64,000 nt of DNA from Perca fluviatilis (Eukaryota > Chordata > Actinopteri > Perciformes > Percidae). Every line of letters starts with the position of its first letter. Within the stretch, counting starts at the first letter, position 1. The position numbers and the translations under genes are program-made. The notes below the pieces were generated by a model. It had not been told where the DNA came from, searched no databases, and saw only the letters and a program-made list of their open reading frames with translations. Shown piece after piece: positions 1 through 10,151 of this stretch. Location: positions 15,449,224-15,513,223 of the forward strand of contig NC_053114.1 of the NCBI RefSeq assembly GCF_010015445.1. The letters are read 5' to 3'.

Positions 1-385
1 TGTGTTGTAACCACGCGACTTACTGTCGCACAGCAGAGAAATTACCGTACAGTACAGGAGAAGCTCGCAGGCAGTTTCGACTCACATTAGCTGTTTAAGT
101 TTAATTACTAATGTTAACTAACATTTTAGTTAGCAATAATTAGCCTGTGCCTATGTTATCTCCTTACATATACCTACGCTCTCTGTCTCTGTAAGATTGG
201 GAATGATTGAGATTTCTCTTGGCACAGCTACCAGAACACTTACAACTTTCAGACAGGTTGCGTTGGAGGCTGCGCAGTAACGCTCAGCCATCACCGGAAA
301 AGTGCTTCTAATATCCTTCACTGGTCTCCGTCCAGAGCAACGGGATCTGTTGGTCCATTGTTATATATGTCAATGGGTAAACTGC
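1..385. repeat. Possible fragment of a dispersed teleost repeat
   Basis: No coding signal. The block near 325-350 (ACTGGTCTCCGTCCAGAGCA) and the closing stretch near 375 resemble a dispersed percomorph repeat that I recognise only from memory. The left end would lie outside the window. It could instead be ordinary intergenic sequence. Confidence 0.3.
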
Positions 386-1480
386 AGATGTGATGGCACT
401 CTGTCAGTAGGGGTTGCTATAGCAACAGAATGATCAACTGTAATCCACTGCGAGTGACATGTCTGCCTTTGTATAAACTGACTAACAATAAAGTAAAAAA
501 AGATATGCATATGGCATAAAAAAAGGCACTTTTCCTTGTCAAGTTTCTATTAGCAGACTGTAAGTGACGTTGCCCCATTAGCAATTGAGATATTTGACTT
601 ACATCCAAGATAAAGACTTGGCAGCGTACCTCAGCCTCCTGAGATGAAAAGTTCTTTTCATTTGACGTCAATCTTTCAGTTAGGATCTTACATGGACTTA
701 AAACTGAAAATCAACAGCGCTACTTCATTTAAAGGGCAGACGCAGTGAGGTCATGGTGTTCACATGAGCTTCTCACAGTGTTGAGTGGGAGGATCTTGGC
801 ATCTGAATGACTGGGCGCGCTTCGCAGGCCTCCTGAGGCTCAGCCTAAAAGAGATGTCCAGTCTACTGAGAATTACTGTAGGATAGTGTAAGAATTTAAT
901 TTCCGTGTCCAAAACTTCCCATTGACGCTCTTGGTCACAACACTTCCTTACGGCTTACTTTTCATGCTCTTTTGGAGCAACACAAGCGCATTTGGACGAC
1001 TCTGGACAAAGGCGTAGAGGCCCACCACTGTCCACCGTGATGAGGCCGATAGGGAGAGCAGGGCAATCTGTTGCAGTGTAAACACAGACCCCAGAAAAGC
1101 ACTGGAATGTCTCTGCAGTGGGAGCTGGAGGTCAGCCGCAGGCCAAGGCAGGTGGTATACATCAGAGTCGAGGCTGACATCTCAGCAGTAACTTATCCAA
1201 ACAAGAGGCAGACGGTATGTTATCCTGCTCGCCCTGGAGGAGGAGGAGCAGGAGGAGGAGGAGATAGAGGAGGAAGGAAGGGTGAAAATAGAGGAAAGGT
1301 GGGAGTGTGAGGGGCTGAAGCAGACAGCATTGAGGGGGAGTGTCCCTACAATCCAAGCATCTTCCCATCTCTCAATCAGTCCCAGAGGGGACAAATGCCA
1401 GTTAGCACACAAGGCTAAACATGACATGAGACTTTGCAGCCATTTCAAAGCCCTTGATCTCGATCCAGTAAGTGATCTTG
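386..1480. other. Intergenic, no gene recognised; GGA-rich patch
   Basis: Only short open frames occur and none resembles a known protein. A purine-rich GGA/GGAGGA tract lies at about 1236-1290 and accounts for the glycine-rich and serine-rich short frames on the two strands. Confidence 0.5.
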
Positions 1481-1498
1481 AAAGTTGTAGCCACTGTC

Positions 1499-1712
1499 TG
1501 GGGAGAGATCCTGGGTGGGGGATTATGGGGAGTCGCTTGGGGTGGGGGTGGGGGGTGTTATAGGGGTCCTAATTCTGTTGCTTCCCTAATGATGTGCATA
1601 GGACTTTATTTCTGTTACATTGATGGTTAGGAAAAGAAAGGAAAAATTGTGTATATGTTGTGATTATATATATATTTTGTACTTTTTTCAATAAAAAATT
1701 GATCACAAAAAG
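1499..1712 (+). mobile_element. 5'-truncated L1-like retrotransposon tail with target-site duplication
   Basis: The 214-bp block is flanked by an exact 18-bp direct repeat, AAAGTTGTAGCCACTGTC, at 1481-1498 and 1713-1730. It ends in a polyadenylation-like AATAAA at 1690 followed by an A-rich tail. A long target duplication plus an A-rich 3' end is the signature of target-primed insertion by an L1-type element. The T-rich end with AATAAA looks like a fish L1 3' UTR. No open reading frame survives, so this is 3' UTR only. A processed RNA insertion of another kind cannot be excluded. Confidence 0.65.
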
Positions 1713-1730
1713 AAAGTTGTAGCCACTGTC

Positions 1731-3088
1731 ACGGGGAGAACGTCCAAGTCGTGTTATTTCTGCAGAATGCTGAATGCTATTGTTGGGTACAAAACATTTA
1801 ACTCCAAATTGTAAAAAAAAAAAACAAAAAAATAGCTAATCAAGGCTTTCATATTCAATTGGATAAAATAAAATAGATAAATACATTTAAGGAAAAAAGT
1901 ATACGTTTGTTTATTTTGATTTAAAGCTTCCACGTCTTTTAACTTTTATTTAGAGTATTGTGACTCATTGCTCATTTTCCTTCTGAAGTACTAAGAATTT
2001 TAACATGTAAACAAGTACAGTCTGTACCTAAGTAGGAAAACTAGTGGTATTTATTCAGCAGTGTTGTGTGAATGGTCCAAGCAGTGTTATGTCTAACCCT
2101 ATCTAAATATTGCAGCGGAAATTGAAACTATAACAGTGGATGTTATTATATTATATTATATGTTTTGCGTGTAAATTCTTAATCTGAATAGAGACGTAGC
2201 CTTCAGATACTGACGAACAGTATTTCGATTAAATGAAGTGGAAACACTCAAGTAAAGTACCAGTATTGTGTGCTGTGTATTTATCTTGTCACAACTACAG
2301 CCCTAAGTTAAACTGCAGAAACAGGTGTTTAATAAAATGGTTTAAGAAACGTATAATGACCTAATAAAGATCTTTGGATCAAATGTTTTAAAATTTGTGG
2401 TGGCTACAAAAGACTTAATTAGTCAGTTGTTTACTGGGCAATAATCTGGACCACCAACTGCACAGCATCCACATTGAGCTTTTACAGATAACAGCCATAA
2501 TAACAGACCTGTGGTTCTACTGGAATGTTGATATTATCAAAAGTTACACATGCGGTGCCAAGTGTAATTTTCATTTATGAACTATAAACGGAACTTAAGG
2601 CACTAAAACCCCCACATCCCTTGTGGGGGGGTGGGGGGTATTCTCAACAGCAACCACCTGCAGTCAGAAGAGCGAGTGTCTTGATTCAACATTACTTCTG
2701 TTACTGACTGTACCACTTACTATCAAGCTCCTATTTAAAGCCAAGGCCACTCACTGGTGTGTGAAACCCTGACCTTACTGGGAATCAGGAATTAAATAAT
2801 CCTCTCATCCATGACAGTCATTTTATGAGCAGCCTGCAAATCCTTGAGAGTACAGACTCACTGCTCACCACCAGATCAAGACAGTTCACCATAAATGGAG
2901 CCGAGTTGCAGTAAACAATAATTACAAGCCGTGCTGCTGATATGACCTATTATGGAGAGGTATATGACGCTATTGTTGCTGCTGGCACATAATAGCAGGT
3001 GTTGTGGTATAGTACATTACATTGGCATGGTCAAATGTTTTTGGGGTCTAAATATTTACATGGCTTTGAAATACAAAAAAAATAAATT
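1731..3088. other. Intergenic, no gene recognised
   Basis: AT-rich single-copy-looking sequence with an A-tract near 1813 and a G-run near 2624. I see no exon, RNA gene or clear repeat border. Confidence 0.5.
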
Positions 3089-3121
3089 GGGTAACACTTT
3101 ACTTGAAGGTGTCTAAACTTA

Positions 3122-4220
3122 CCACAAAAAGTAAGGAAATTTGTGTTTGGTAGATTATTTCTCTGTGGTAACAATGCTTTTTGGCAATAAATCTTATACC
3201 GTTGGAAATCCTGTTTAGTTCCCTTTCAAATGGTGCCCCATTTGGACGGAACATGCATTTGTGGGATGAGCAGCAGCGCTGAGTATGTGGGTTGCGCCCA
3301 TGAAAAATTTGCCAAATCTTCTCTGCCAATGCCAACAGCTTATTCTGCCATTGACTCGTTTGGTGGATTGGATGATTGAAGTTTAAAGAAACAAGACATA
3401 TTGGCAATTTAACAATTAATTCATTTCACAAACAGGAGCCTCAGTAGCATGTGGAAGAACCATACACAGCCACAACAGCCTGGCACCTCCTCCTCATGCT
3501 GGTCATCGGCCTGGTCACACACTGCTGTGGGATGGCATCCCATTCTTCAACCAGCATTTGTCACAAGTCAGCCGACGTGGTTGTGTTGGTCACTCTGGCA
3601 CGGATAGCACGCCCAAGCTGATCCCACAAGTGTTCAATGGGGTTGAGGTCAGGACTGCTGGCAGGCCATTCTATCCTCTCCACTCCCACACTCTGGAGGT
3701 AGTCTCTGATAAACCCTGCCCTGTGGGGGCGAGCATTGTCATCTTGGAGGATAGAGTTCGGTCCCAGACTGTGGAGATATGGGATTGCCACTAGTTGCAG
3801 AATCTCATATCTATGTCTCTCTGCACTGAGATTGTCTCCAATGATGACAAGCCTCGTTTTTCCAGTGAGGGAGATGCCGCCCCACACCATCACACTGCCT
3901 CCACCAAAAGGTGTTACTCTATCGGTGCAGCAATCAGCATAGCGTTCTCCGCGTCTTCTCCACACTTTGTCCCTACGATCCAACTGCCGTAGGCAGAATC
4001 TGGACTCATCACTGATCATAACGTTCCTCCACATGTTCAGGTTCCAGTGCACGTGTTGCAGACACCAGCGCAAACGGGCCTGACGGTGAAGGGCAGTCAT
4101 GGCAGGACTCCTGGCAGCCCTTTGAGACCGGAGATTGTGCTGCCAATCAGGTGCCAATCAGGCAGCATTGTTACCACAGAGAAATAATCTACCAAACACA
4201 AATTTCCTTACTTTTTGTGC
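3122..4220 (-). mobile_element. Tc1-like DNA transposon, internally deleted
   Basis: The element is 1,099 bp with terminal inverted repeats at 3122-3177 and 4165-4220. They match at 55 of 56 positions by eye and differ only at the outermost base. A TA dinucleotide flanks each end (3120-3121 and 4221-4222), the target duplication of the Tc1/mariner superfamily. Full-length relatives are about 1.5-1.7 kb, so roughly 0.4-0.5 kb encoding the transposase N-terminus has been lost. The near-identical termini suggest a fairly recent insertion of an already deleted copy, mobilised in trans. Confidence 0.9.
3441..4157 (-). pseudogene. Tc1-like transposase, C-terminal catalytic part only
   Basis: On the minus strand the frame reads a Tc1-type catalytic domain. 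It has ISDESRF (first Asp), a GGGSVMVWGGIS block, QDDNARPH (second Asp) and SPDLNPIEHLWD (Glu). There are 34 residues between the second Asp and the Glu, the DD34E spacing of Tc1 elements. The N-terminal paired-like DNA-binding domain (about 110-130 residues) is absent, and there is no ATG at the start of the open frame near 4157. A single TGA at 3561-3563 interrupts the frame. Beyond it the same frame continues for about 40 residues to a natural-looking end at 3441. The product would have lacked DNA binding, so the copy is non-autonomous. Confidence 0.9.
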
Positions 4221-4374
4221 TAAGTTTTACATAAGAGTGACATGACACTGTTATGAACACATGACACTGTCATGACACAGTCATGAACGTTTATGACTTG
4301 TTTATAATGTTTATGACACCTTCATGACAGTGTCATGTCACTCTTATGTAGATACCTTCAAGTAAAGTGTAACC

Positions 4375-5142
4375 AAAAATTGTTACATGGTCAGCTTCTT
4401 CTTCTTCTTCTTCTTGACTTCGGCTAGCTTCGTTTCAAACCTCTCAGGCTTTTAAAATCTTTTTATTTTACAAGCAAAATAAAAACATGAGGTCAAACTA
4501 ATATCAAGCTGGTATACATTTGTAGTTTCTAAAAAACAAACAAAAAAAGTTTTGGAGACACAAGGTTTTCATCCCACAGCAATAATAACTCTCAACCCAA
4601 CAAACACCATAGAGGCAGTTTGTTATGATTGTCAGTGGTTATTTATTTAAAACTGTAGTCTGTTTAGTTGGGCTGTTCTCACTTGTTCTTGCAGATGTGC
4701 TGGTCTGTTTCTGCTTGGAACAATGGTCACTTGTCACTGCTTACCTAATAAGGTGGTGGGGATGAACTCTTTTGTGTGAAGACAGCGATCAAGTAGTAAA
4801 AACAGGCATGGAAAGTTCACAGACCGGCTCTTAATCCACACAACCTCTGTCAAACTTTGTGATGCACTTTTCTGATTTCTAAACAGAAACAAAACTTTAC
4901 ACCCAATTCAGACCTGGAGAAAGCCATCCTTAAACATTCAGAGTGTAATTGTTGTGAGGTTTTGACAACACATTCATCTCATCATAAACCTGAATTTAGC
5001 TTCTATTATTTGCGTGCCAAACACAATTTCAGATTTTGAAAAGAGCAACATTATGAGTTAACATGCACACTTGTATACTGGTTATCGTGAATATAAACAT
5101 AATATCCTGATTTCAGAACCCTGAATAAGACCCCTGATTTTA
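4375..5142. other. Intergenic with short CTT microsatellite
   Basis: A (CTT)n run lies at about 4395-4416. The rest is AT-rich with no exon-like or RNA-gene signal that I can see. Confidence 0.5.
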
Positions 5143-5655
5143 AAAGTCCCATGACATGGTGCTCTTTGGATGCTTTTATATAGACCTTAGTGGTCCCCTA
5201 AAACTGTATCTGAAGTCTCTTTCCCGAAATTCAGCCTTGGTGCAGAATTACAGCCACTAGAGCCAGTCCCACAATGAGCTTTCCTTAGTATGTGCCATTT
5301 CTGTGTCTGTAGCTATTGAGGAGGACGGGGGGCAAGGTGGAGGGTGGGGGTGGGGGTGTGGCCTTGACCAACTGCCACTTTGCTCGTTTGAAAGCCATGA
5401 TGTCTCTCTCTCATGGGTGGGCCAAATTCCCTGGGCGGGCAAAGCAGAGAAAGGGGAGGTAACCTTGCTCCTTATGACATCATAAGGAGCAAGATTCCAG
5501 ATTGGCCCATCTGAGCTTTCATTTTCTCAAAGGCAGAGCAGGATACCCAAGGCTCGGTTTACACCTATTGCCATTTCTGGCCACTGGGGGACCCCATATA
5601 GGCAGGCTGGGGGAACACATACTAATGTTAAAAAACATGCCATGGGACCTTTAAG
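5143..5655. mobile_element. MITE-like element with imperfect terminal inverted repeats
   Basis: The left end (AAAGTCCCATGACATGG) and the right end (CATGCCATGGGACCTTT) are inverted copies. The interior of about 510 bp has no transposase frame. It contains a G-rich stretch at 5325-5360 and a strong internal palindrome at 5464-5493. It resembles a common teleost MITE. The target duplication is not clear. Confidence 0.65.
5464..5493. repeat. Near-perfect short palindrome inside the MITE
   Basis: The two 14-base arms, CTTGCTCCTTATGA and its exact reverse complement, are separated by two bases. This forms a strong hairpin or cruciform candidate at the middle-right of the element. Confidence 0.85.
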
Positions 5656-6361
5656 TATCTGATTACTGTCTGCCATGTGCACCGGTGCACTGACAACTCA
5701 GGTAACGTAAAAATCACATCTCTACACACTGAGTAAAGTGTAAGGGTAACTCTGCATGAATTGTTTTGTTGCTCCTGTTTTCTATTGTTGCTCAGATGGA
5801 GAGACTAAATCCTGCAGTGTGGTAAAAGCAGCAGTGTCCAGACAGCCAGAAGCCAAACTGGGCTCATCTTTAACTGCTGAGGAAACTCACTCAGTACGGA
5901 AATGACACACAGTGGCTGAATGTGGAGTTTCAAAAGACTCAAGACTCAAAACCAGGTTAGTGTGCATGTAAACATACTCGATGCATCGTGCAACCCAAAC
6001 TAGTTCAGCTACAGCTCATAAGAAGGTGAGCAATTGTGGCTGTCAGATGGAACTGCTTGTTTTCTGCTGCTGTGATTGGTTCGATTATGTGAAAGAACTC
6101 AACATGAAATAAATATGACTCCCATGCTATATAGATTGTAGCATGCCAAGCAAAATTCACAGAAGAGTGAATAAGATCGGTTAAGAGCACTACAGCAGCA
6201 CCTTGATCAGCATTCAATCTTTTCTGTGTCTACGAGAAACAAGCCAAGCATGATGTCAAACTGTGGCTGTCTTCATTTTTCCACGGTGTGCTGTATGTTC
6301 TTCTACATCACCAGTTCAACACAATGAAAACAACAAATATCCCAAATGCAACCATAATATA
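5656..6361. other. Intergenic, no gene recognised
   Basis: Moderately AT-rich sequence with no exon, RNA gene or repeat border that I recognise. Confidence 0.45.
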
Positions 6362-6483
6362 CTCTCACCTAAAGGATTTTTTAGGAACGCCTGTTTAATT
6401 TCACGTTAATGAAATTATCTAATCAACCAATCACATGGCAGGGGTGTGGCCCAGGTCTAGACAATCTCCTGAACCCCAAACTG

Positions 6484-7090
6484 AATGTCAGAATGGGAAA
6501 GAAAGGTGATCTAAGCAACTTTGAGCGTGGCATGCTTGTTGGTGCCAGACGGGCTGGTCTGAGTATTTCACTATCTGCTCAGTTACTGGGATTTTTCACA
6601 GACAACCATTTCTAGGGTTTACAAAGAATGGTCTGAAAAAGGAAAAACGTCCAGTATGCTGCAGTCCTGGGGGGCGAAAATGCCTCGTTGATGCTAGAGG
6701 TCAAAGAAGAATGGGCCGAGTGATTCAAGCTGATAGAAGATCAACTTTGTCTCAAATAACCACTCGTTACAACCGAGGTATGCAGCAAAGCATTTGTGAA
6801 GCCACAACACGCACAACCTTGAGGCGGATGGGCTACACCAGCAGAAGACCCCACCGGGTGCCACTCATCTCCAATAAAAATAGAAAAATGAGGCTACAAT
6901 TTGCACGAGCTCACAAAAATTGGACAGTTGAAGACTGTAAAAATGTTGTCTGGTCTGATGAGTCTCGATTTCTGATGAGACATTCAGATGGTAGAGTCAG
7001 AATTTGGCGTAAACAGAATGAGAACATGGATCCGTCATGCCTTGTTACCACTGGGCAGGCTGGTGGTGGTGGGGGTGTAATGGTGTGGGG
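6484..7090 (+). pseudogene. Tc1-like transposase, N-terminal and central part, frameshifted
   Basis: The start MGKKGDLSNFERGMLVGARR opens the paired-like helix-turn-helix domain. The frame is lost at a T-run near 6590 and regained one base over. It is lost again at a G-run near 6670 and recovers at GRKCLVDARGQRRMGRV. Both events look like single-base gains in homopolymers. The downstream frame at 6711-7090 includes the second helix-turn-helix and linker (SSRRPHRVPL-like segment), the first catalytic Asp in WSDESRF near 6957, and GGGGGVMVWG. The second Asp (DNAxxH block) and the catalytic Glu are missing. It is inactive. Confidence 0.88.
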
Positions 7091-7092
7091 GA

Positions 7093-7198
7093 TCCCTTTC
7101 GCCTTCAGAACTGCTTTAATTCTTCGTGTCATTGATTCAACAAGGTGCTGGAAGCATTCTTTAGACATGTTGGCCCATATTGATAGAATAGGGTCAAA
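7093..7198 (-). pseudogene. Inverted fragment of Tc1-like transposase C-terminus
   Basis: Read on the minus strand, this segment encodes SKECFQHLVESMTRRIKAVL, the tail of Tc1-like transposases. In an intact element it lies on the same strand as the N-terminal part, just before the right terminus. Here it follows the central block on the opposite strand, so the C-terminal segment has been flipped, with loss of the DNA between. Confidence 0.85.
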
Positions 7199-7243
7199 CA
7201 TGGTATTAGTATGGTGTTCCTAATAATCCTTTAGGTGAGTGTA

Positions 7244-9869
7244 TATTATTTTGCATAAAAGACCTTATATAGTAACATACATTTATTTATTTATTTATTT
7301 GTAGACTATATCTAATGACGTGTGTTTCCAGTAAGTTGTGTATAATATATATCAAGTATTGCTTGTTAAGTATTGCCATAATATCTCCATATGCTGCATT
7401 TACCATTTACAATGCACCTGAAATTGTAGTAAAATATGTAATGTACTTTACCATCACCATTTTGCTATTCAGTCTTGAAAGAAAGTGATAATAGGTAGCT
7501 GAATTAACTGAAGACACATCAAAAAATGCAATTTGACGCATGTCTTTTCTGTAATAGAGTGAAGTCAGATATTCTCAGCAGGTGTTCGTCGTCTCTCTTA
7601 AATATCTTTCTTCTCCTCGGGACCTCAGTCACCTTGACCTGCCCGACTGCAGCTGGCCACGCCGGCTGCATGAGTTCCCTTCAATGGGCCTTTTGTTTCT
7701 CTTTGTCAACTCCACTGAAACAATACGCTGATTTATTAAATATGCTTTACTTTGATCCTCCCTGATATACTACGCACACGTGCATTGACACATCATTTCA
7801 TATTTAGACGTTCAAAGATATCTTAGGGAGAATGTTCCATCTGCCAAAGTAACTCTAACTTTAACTTCAATAGTAGAAAACAAGCGAGAAGAGCAACCAA
7901 AAAAAAGCTACTTTTTCAATCAGAAAACACTGTCAACATCAGTGCAGGCTTGAATTGAAATGAGATTATCTCGTTATTCCTCTTAAATTACTCCGAACAT
8001 TTTTTGTTTTAAATATGCAGAACGTGTCTGTTCTGTGTCGAGGTGTAGGTCCTGTATACATGTGGGCAGTCAGCTATACACGATGCTGACGTCAGTCACC
8101 ATGTTTCAGAAAAGTTTCGAGAGAAAAAGTTGGGGAAGTTTTACGTCCATTGTCTCAACTGGAACATCTTCCATTGCCGCCTTTAGATAAAACTCCCCTA
8201 GAAACTCAGTCTGCTACATTTTTGATAAGAGATGAGCCTTAAAAACAGCGGGCGGCATCTAAATTATGCAACCGTTCGCATCCTCTTAGGGGAAAAAGTA
8301 GAGTTGGGCTGAGTTGTCGAAGGGAACAAGCTATGACAGGCCTGTGCATGGAGGGGTGGTGACCATGCATTATGAATGGTGCTAAGTACGCCTCAGCTGG
8401 AGGAGCTGAGTGGAGGCGATGGAGGGCGATGGGATAGTGCCAACCTATTGGCCGCCCGCGGGTAATGCACTTCACTTTACCCCCCAAAAAACATTCTCTC
8501 TCCTTCAGTTCCCCCATTACTGCCCCTGCCTTTCAACACAGCACCTGCCACGGCCCTAAAATGTCCACCTGGAGTACAGAACCTCCACTTTCTCAAATAA
8601 AATCCATGCAGTCGCTTTGCAGGGGATGACTAATAGACTGTAATAGACCGCACTTTCTGGGAGTGACGTGGATTTTCAAAATGATTCAGATGGGCTCTTT
8701 AGATACTGTAACTTTCACTGAAGATGTTCTTTACGACAATGAAGCCGGTCTGTTTTTGTTTAAATGTTTTAAAACTTTCATCATATCCATATATTTTAGG
8801 CATTGAGGCATTCTTGAAACTCATTGAGAATGTCTCACAAAAAAAAGTAAAGCTGAAGGCTCAGCTTTAGTTCCTTTTCTCCGTCGACATAAAGAAATAC
8901 AGAACGAGTCTAAAAACTCTGACGTATTTCAGCATTTTGGCATCTGCAGGAAGTTTCTCTTGAAAGCAGAATATAACAAATGATTGCACTTGGTTTTACT
9001 TTTTATTTGTGTCAATAAACAGGAGTTTATTTAAGTAAAGTTTTTTTTTTTTTTTACAGTTTTTTTTCCAAATTTCTTTTCTTATCTTAGCATTGATGGT
9101 GATGATTTGTATTTCAGTTTGCGTAGACAGTCAATAGCTGTTAATCTTTAATGGATAACTTTTTTAAGATTCTTTTTATTGGGCTCTTACATTGAAATAT
9201 TCTATTTATTTTATTTTCTATTTTTTGTAATTCCACTAATGATAAAGCACAAAAATGGGAGTAGCAGGTCGAAGAGAAACGTTATATTTCAGTGTATTCC
9301 GACTTCGTAAGAGCTTTGTAAGAGTGCATGTACAGTATCTGCTCATGATTTACATTCATTCTGGTTTACATTCAACTGAAATGAGACTGTGTGTCACTTC
9401 CTCTCTTAATATTTGGATGTATTAGATTGATGAGAAATATGTGCTTGAGAAATATTGTCATTACAGGATATAGACCTTTTTTAAATACACAGAGGAAGAA
9501 GTCACCTTACGACCTCTTTTCGCCAACATGCAGCTCTGTGTTCAGACAATATTGACCGACTGATAGTAAAGACAAAGACAAAGATTACAGCTTTATTGAA
9601 AGTATTTACTTATTCAAGCATATTTCGTCATTTCTTTCACAATTTTCTGTTGAAAGATTTTCTTTTTTTTAAATTGCAGAAATGTGATTTATTATTCAAA
9701 TTGACTACTTTATTTTATTTACTTTATTTTATTTCGTGCTATATTTTTCAGCACATATACAGTGTCCCACATGCTTCATAATACATTCTCCTCCAAACTA
9801 GCCACTGTGTTTGGCAGATAATGCATTTTATTTACCTGGCAAGTTAACTTACTGTAGATTTGAGTAGAC
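7244..9869. other. Long intergenic stretch, no gene recognised
   Basis: It holds an ATTT run at about 7282-7302 and T-runs near 9041 and 9062. A less AT-rich, compositionally complex patch lies at about 8230-8600. No exon of a recognisable protein is seen on either strand. Confidence 0.5.
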
Positions 9870-9877
9870 ACTAGAAC

Positions 9878-10143
9878 ACATGTGTCAAACTCTTTTTCCG
9901 ACGTTTGTTGGCGTTTTTTTCTATGATGGCTAAGCAACTTTTTTTCCAACTTTTTGGGGGCTTCATGTGGCCCAAACTCTAAGTGACAAAGCTACAGTAT
10001 ATGAGACATGCAATAATACAGTCAAAATATTTCACTTTTTCTCTTCAATAAAAGCATGTCAATAAACTGTACATGTCTGGCCCTTAATGTGATTCTCATT
10101 TTCCAGTCTGGCCCTTCGTGAAATTGAGTTTGACACCCCTGCT
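9878..10143. mobile_element. Non-autonomous hAT-like element with 8-bp target duplication
   Basis: The ends are inverted copies containing GTGTCAAACTC at the left and GAGTTTGACAC at the right. The 266-bp element is flanked by the exact 8-bp repeat ACTAGAAC at 9870-9877 and 10144-10151. An 8-bp duplication and a GTGTCAAACTC-type end are typical of hAT MITEs. There is no coding capacity. Confidence 0.75.
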
Positions 10144-10151
10144 ACTAGAAC

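Larger units (their letters stand above)
3089..4374. mobile_element. MITE split by a Tc1-like insertion
   Basis: The left end (GGTAACACTTTACTTGAAGG) and the right end (CCTTCAAGTAAAGTGTAACC) are inverted copies. Between them lie only about 185 bp of its own sequence: 3089-3121 and 4223-4374, the latter full of short TGACAC/GTGTCA repeats that fold on themselves. The Tc1-like element at 3122-4220 interrupts it. Removing that element and one TA restores a continuous short MITE. The superfamily is not assigned. Confidence 0.6.
6362..7241 (+). mobile_element. Tc1-like transposon remnant with rearranged interior
   Basis: The termini are inverted copies. The left begins with CTCTCACCTAAAGGATTTTT. 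The right end, read on the minus strand, begins with CACTCACCTAAAGGATTATT. TA flanks each side at 6360-6361 and 7242-7243. The element is 880 bp against about 1.6 kb for intact relatives. It holds a + strand transposase N-terminal and central part, a deletion of the rest of the catalytic domain, and a piece of the C-terminal coding region in inverted orientation. Confidence 0.88.

Noticed and set aside
3558..3992. Plus-strand open frames opposite the first Tc1-like transposase
   Set aside because: They are antisense shadows. The minus strand carries the conserved DD34E transposase motifs.
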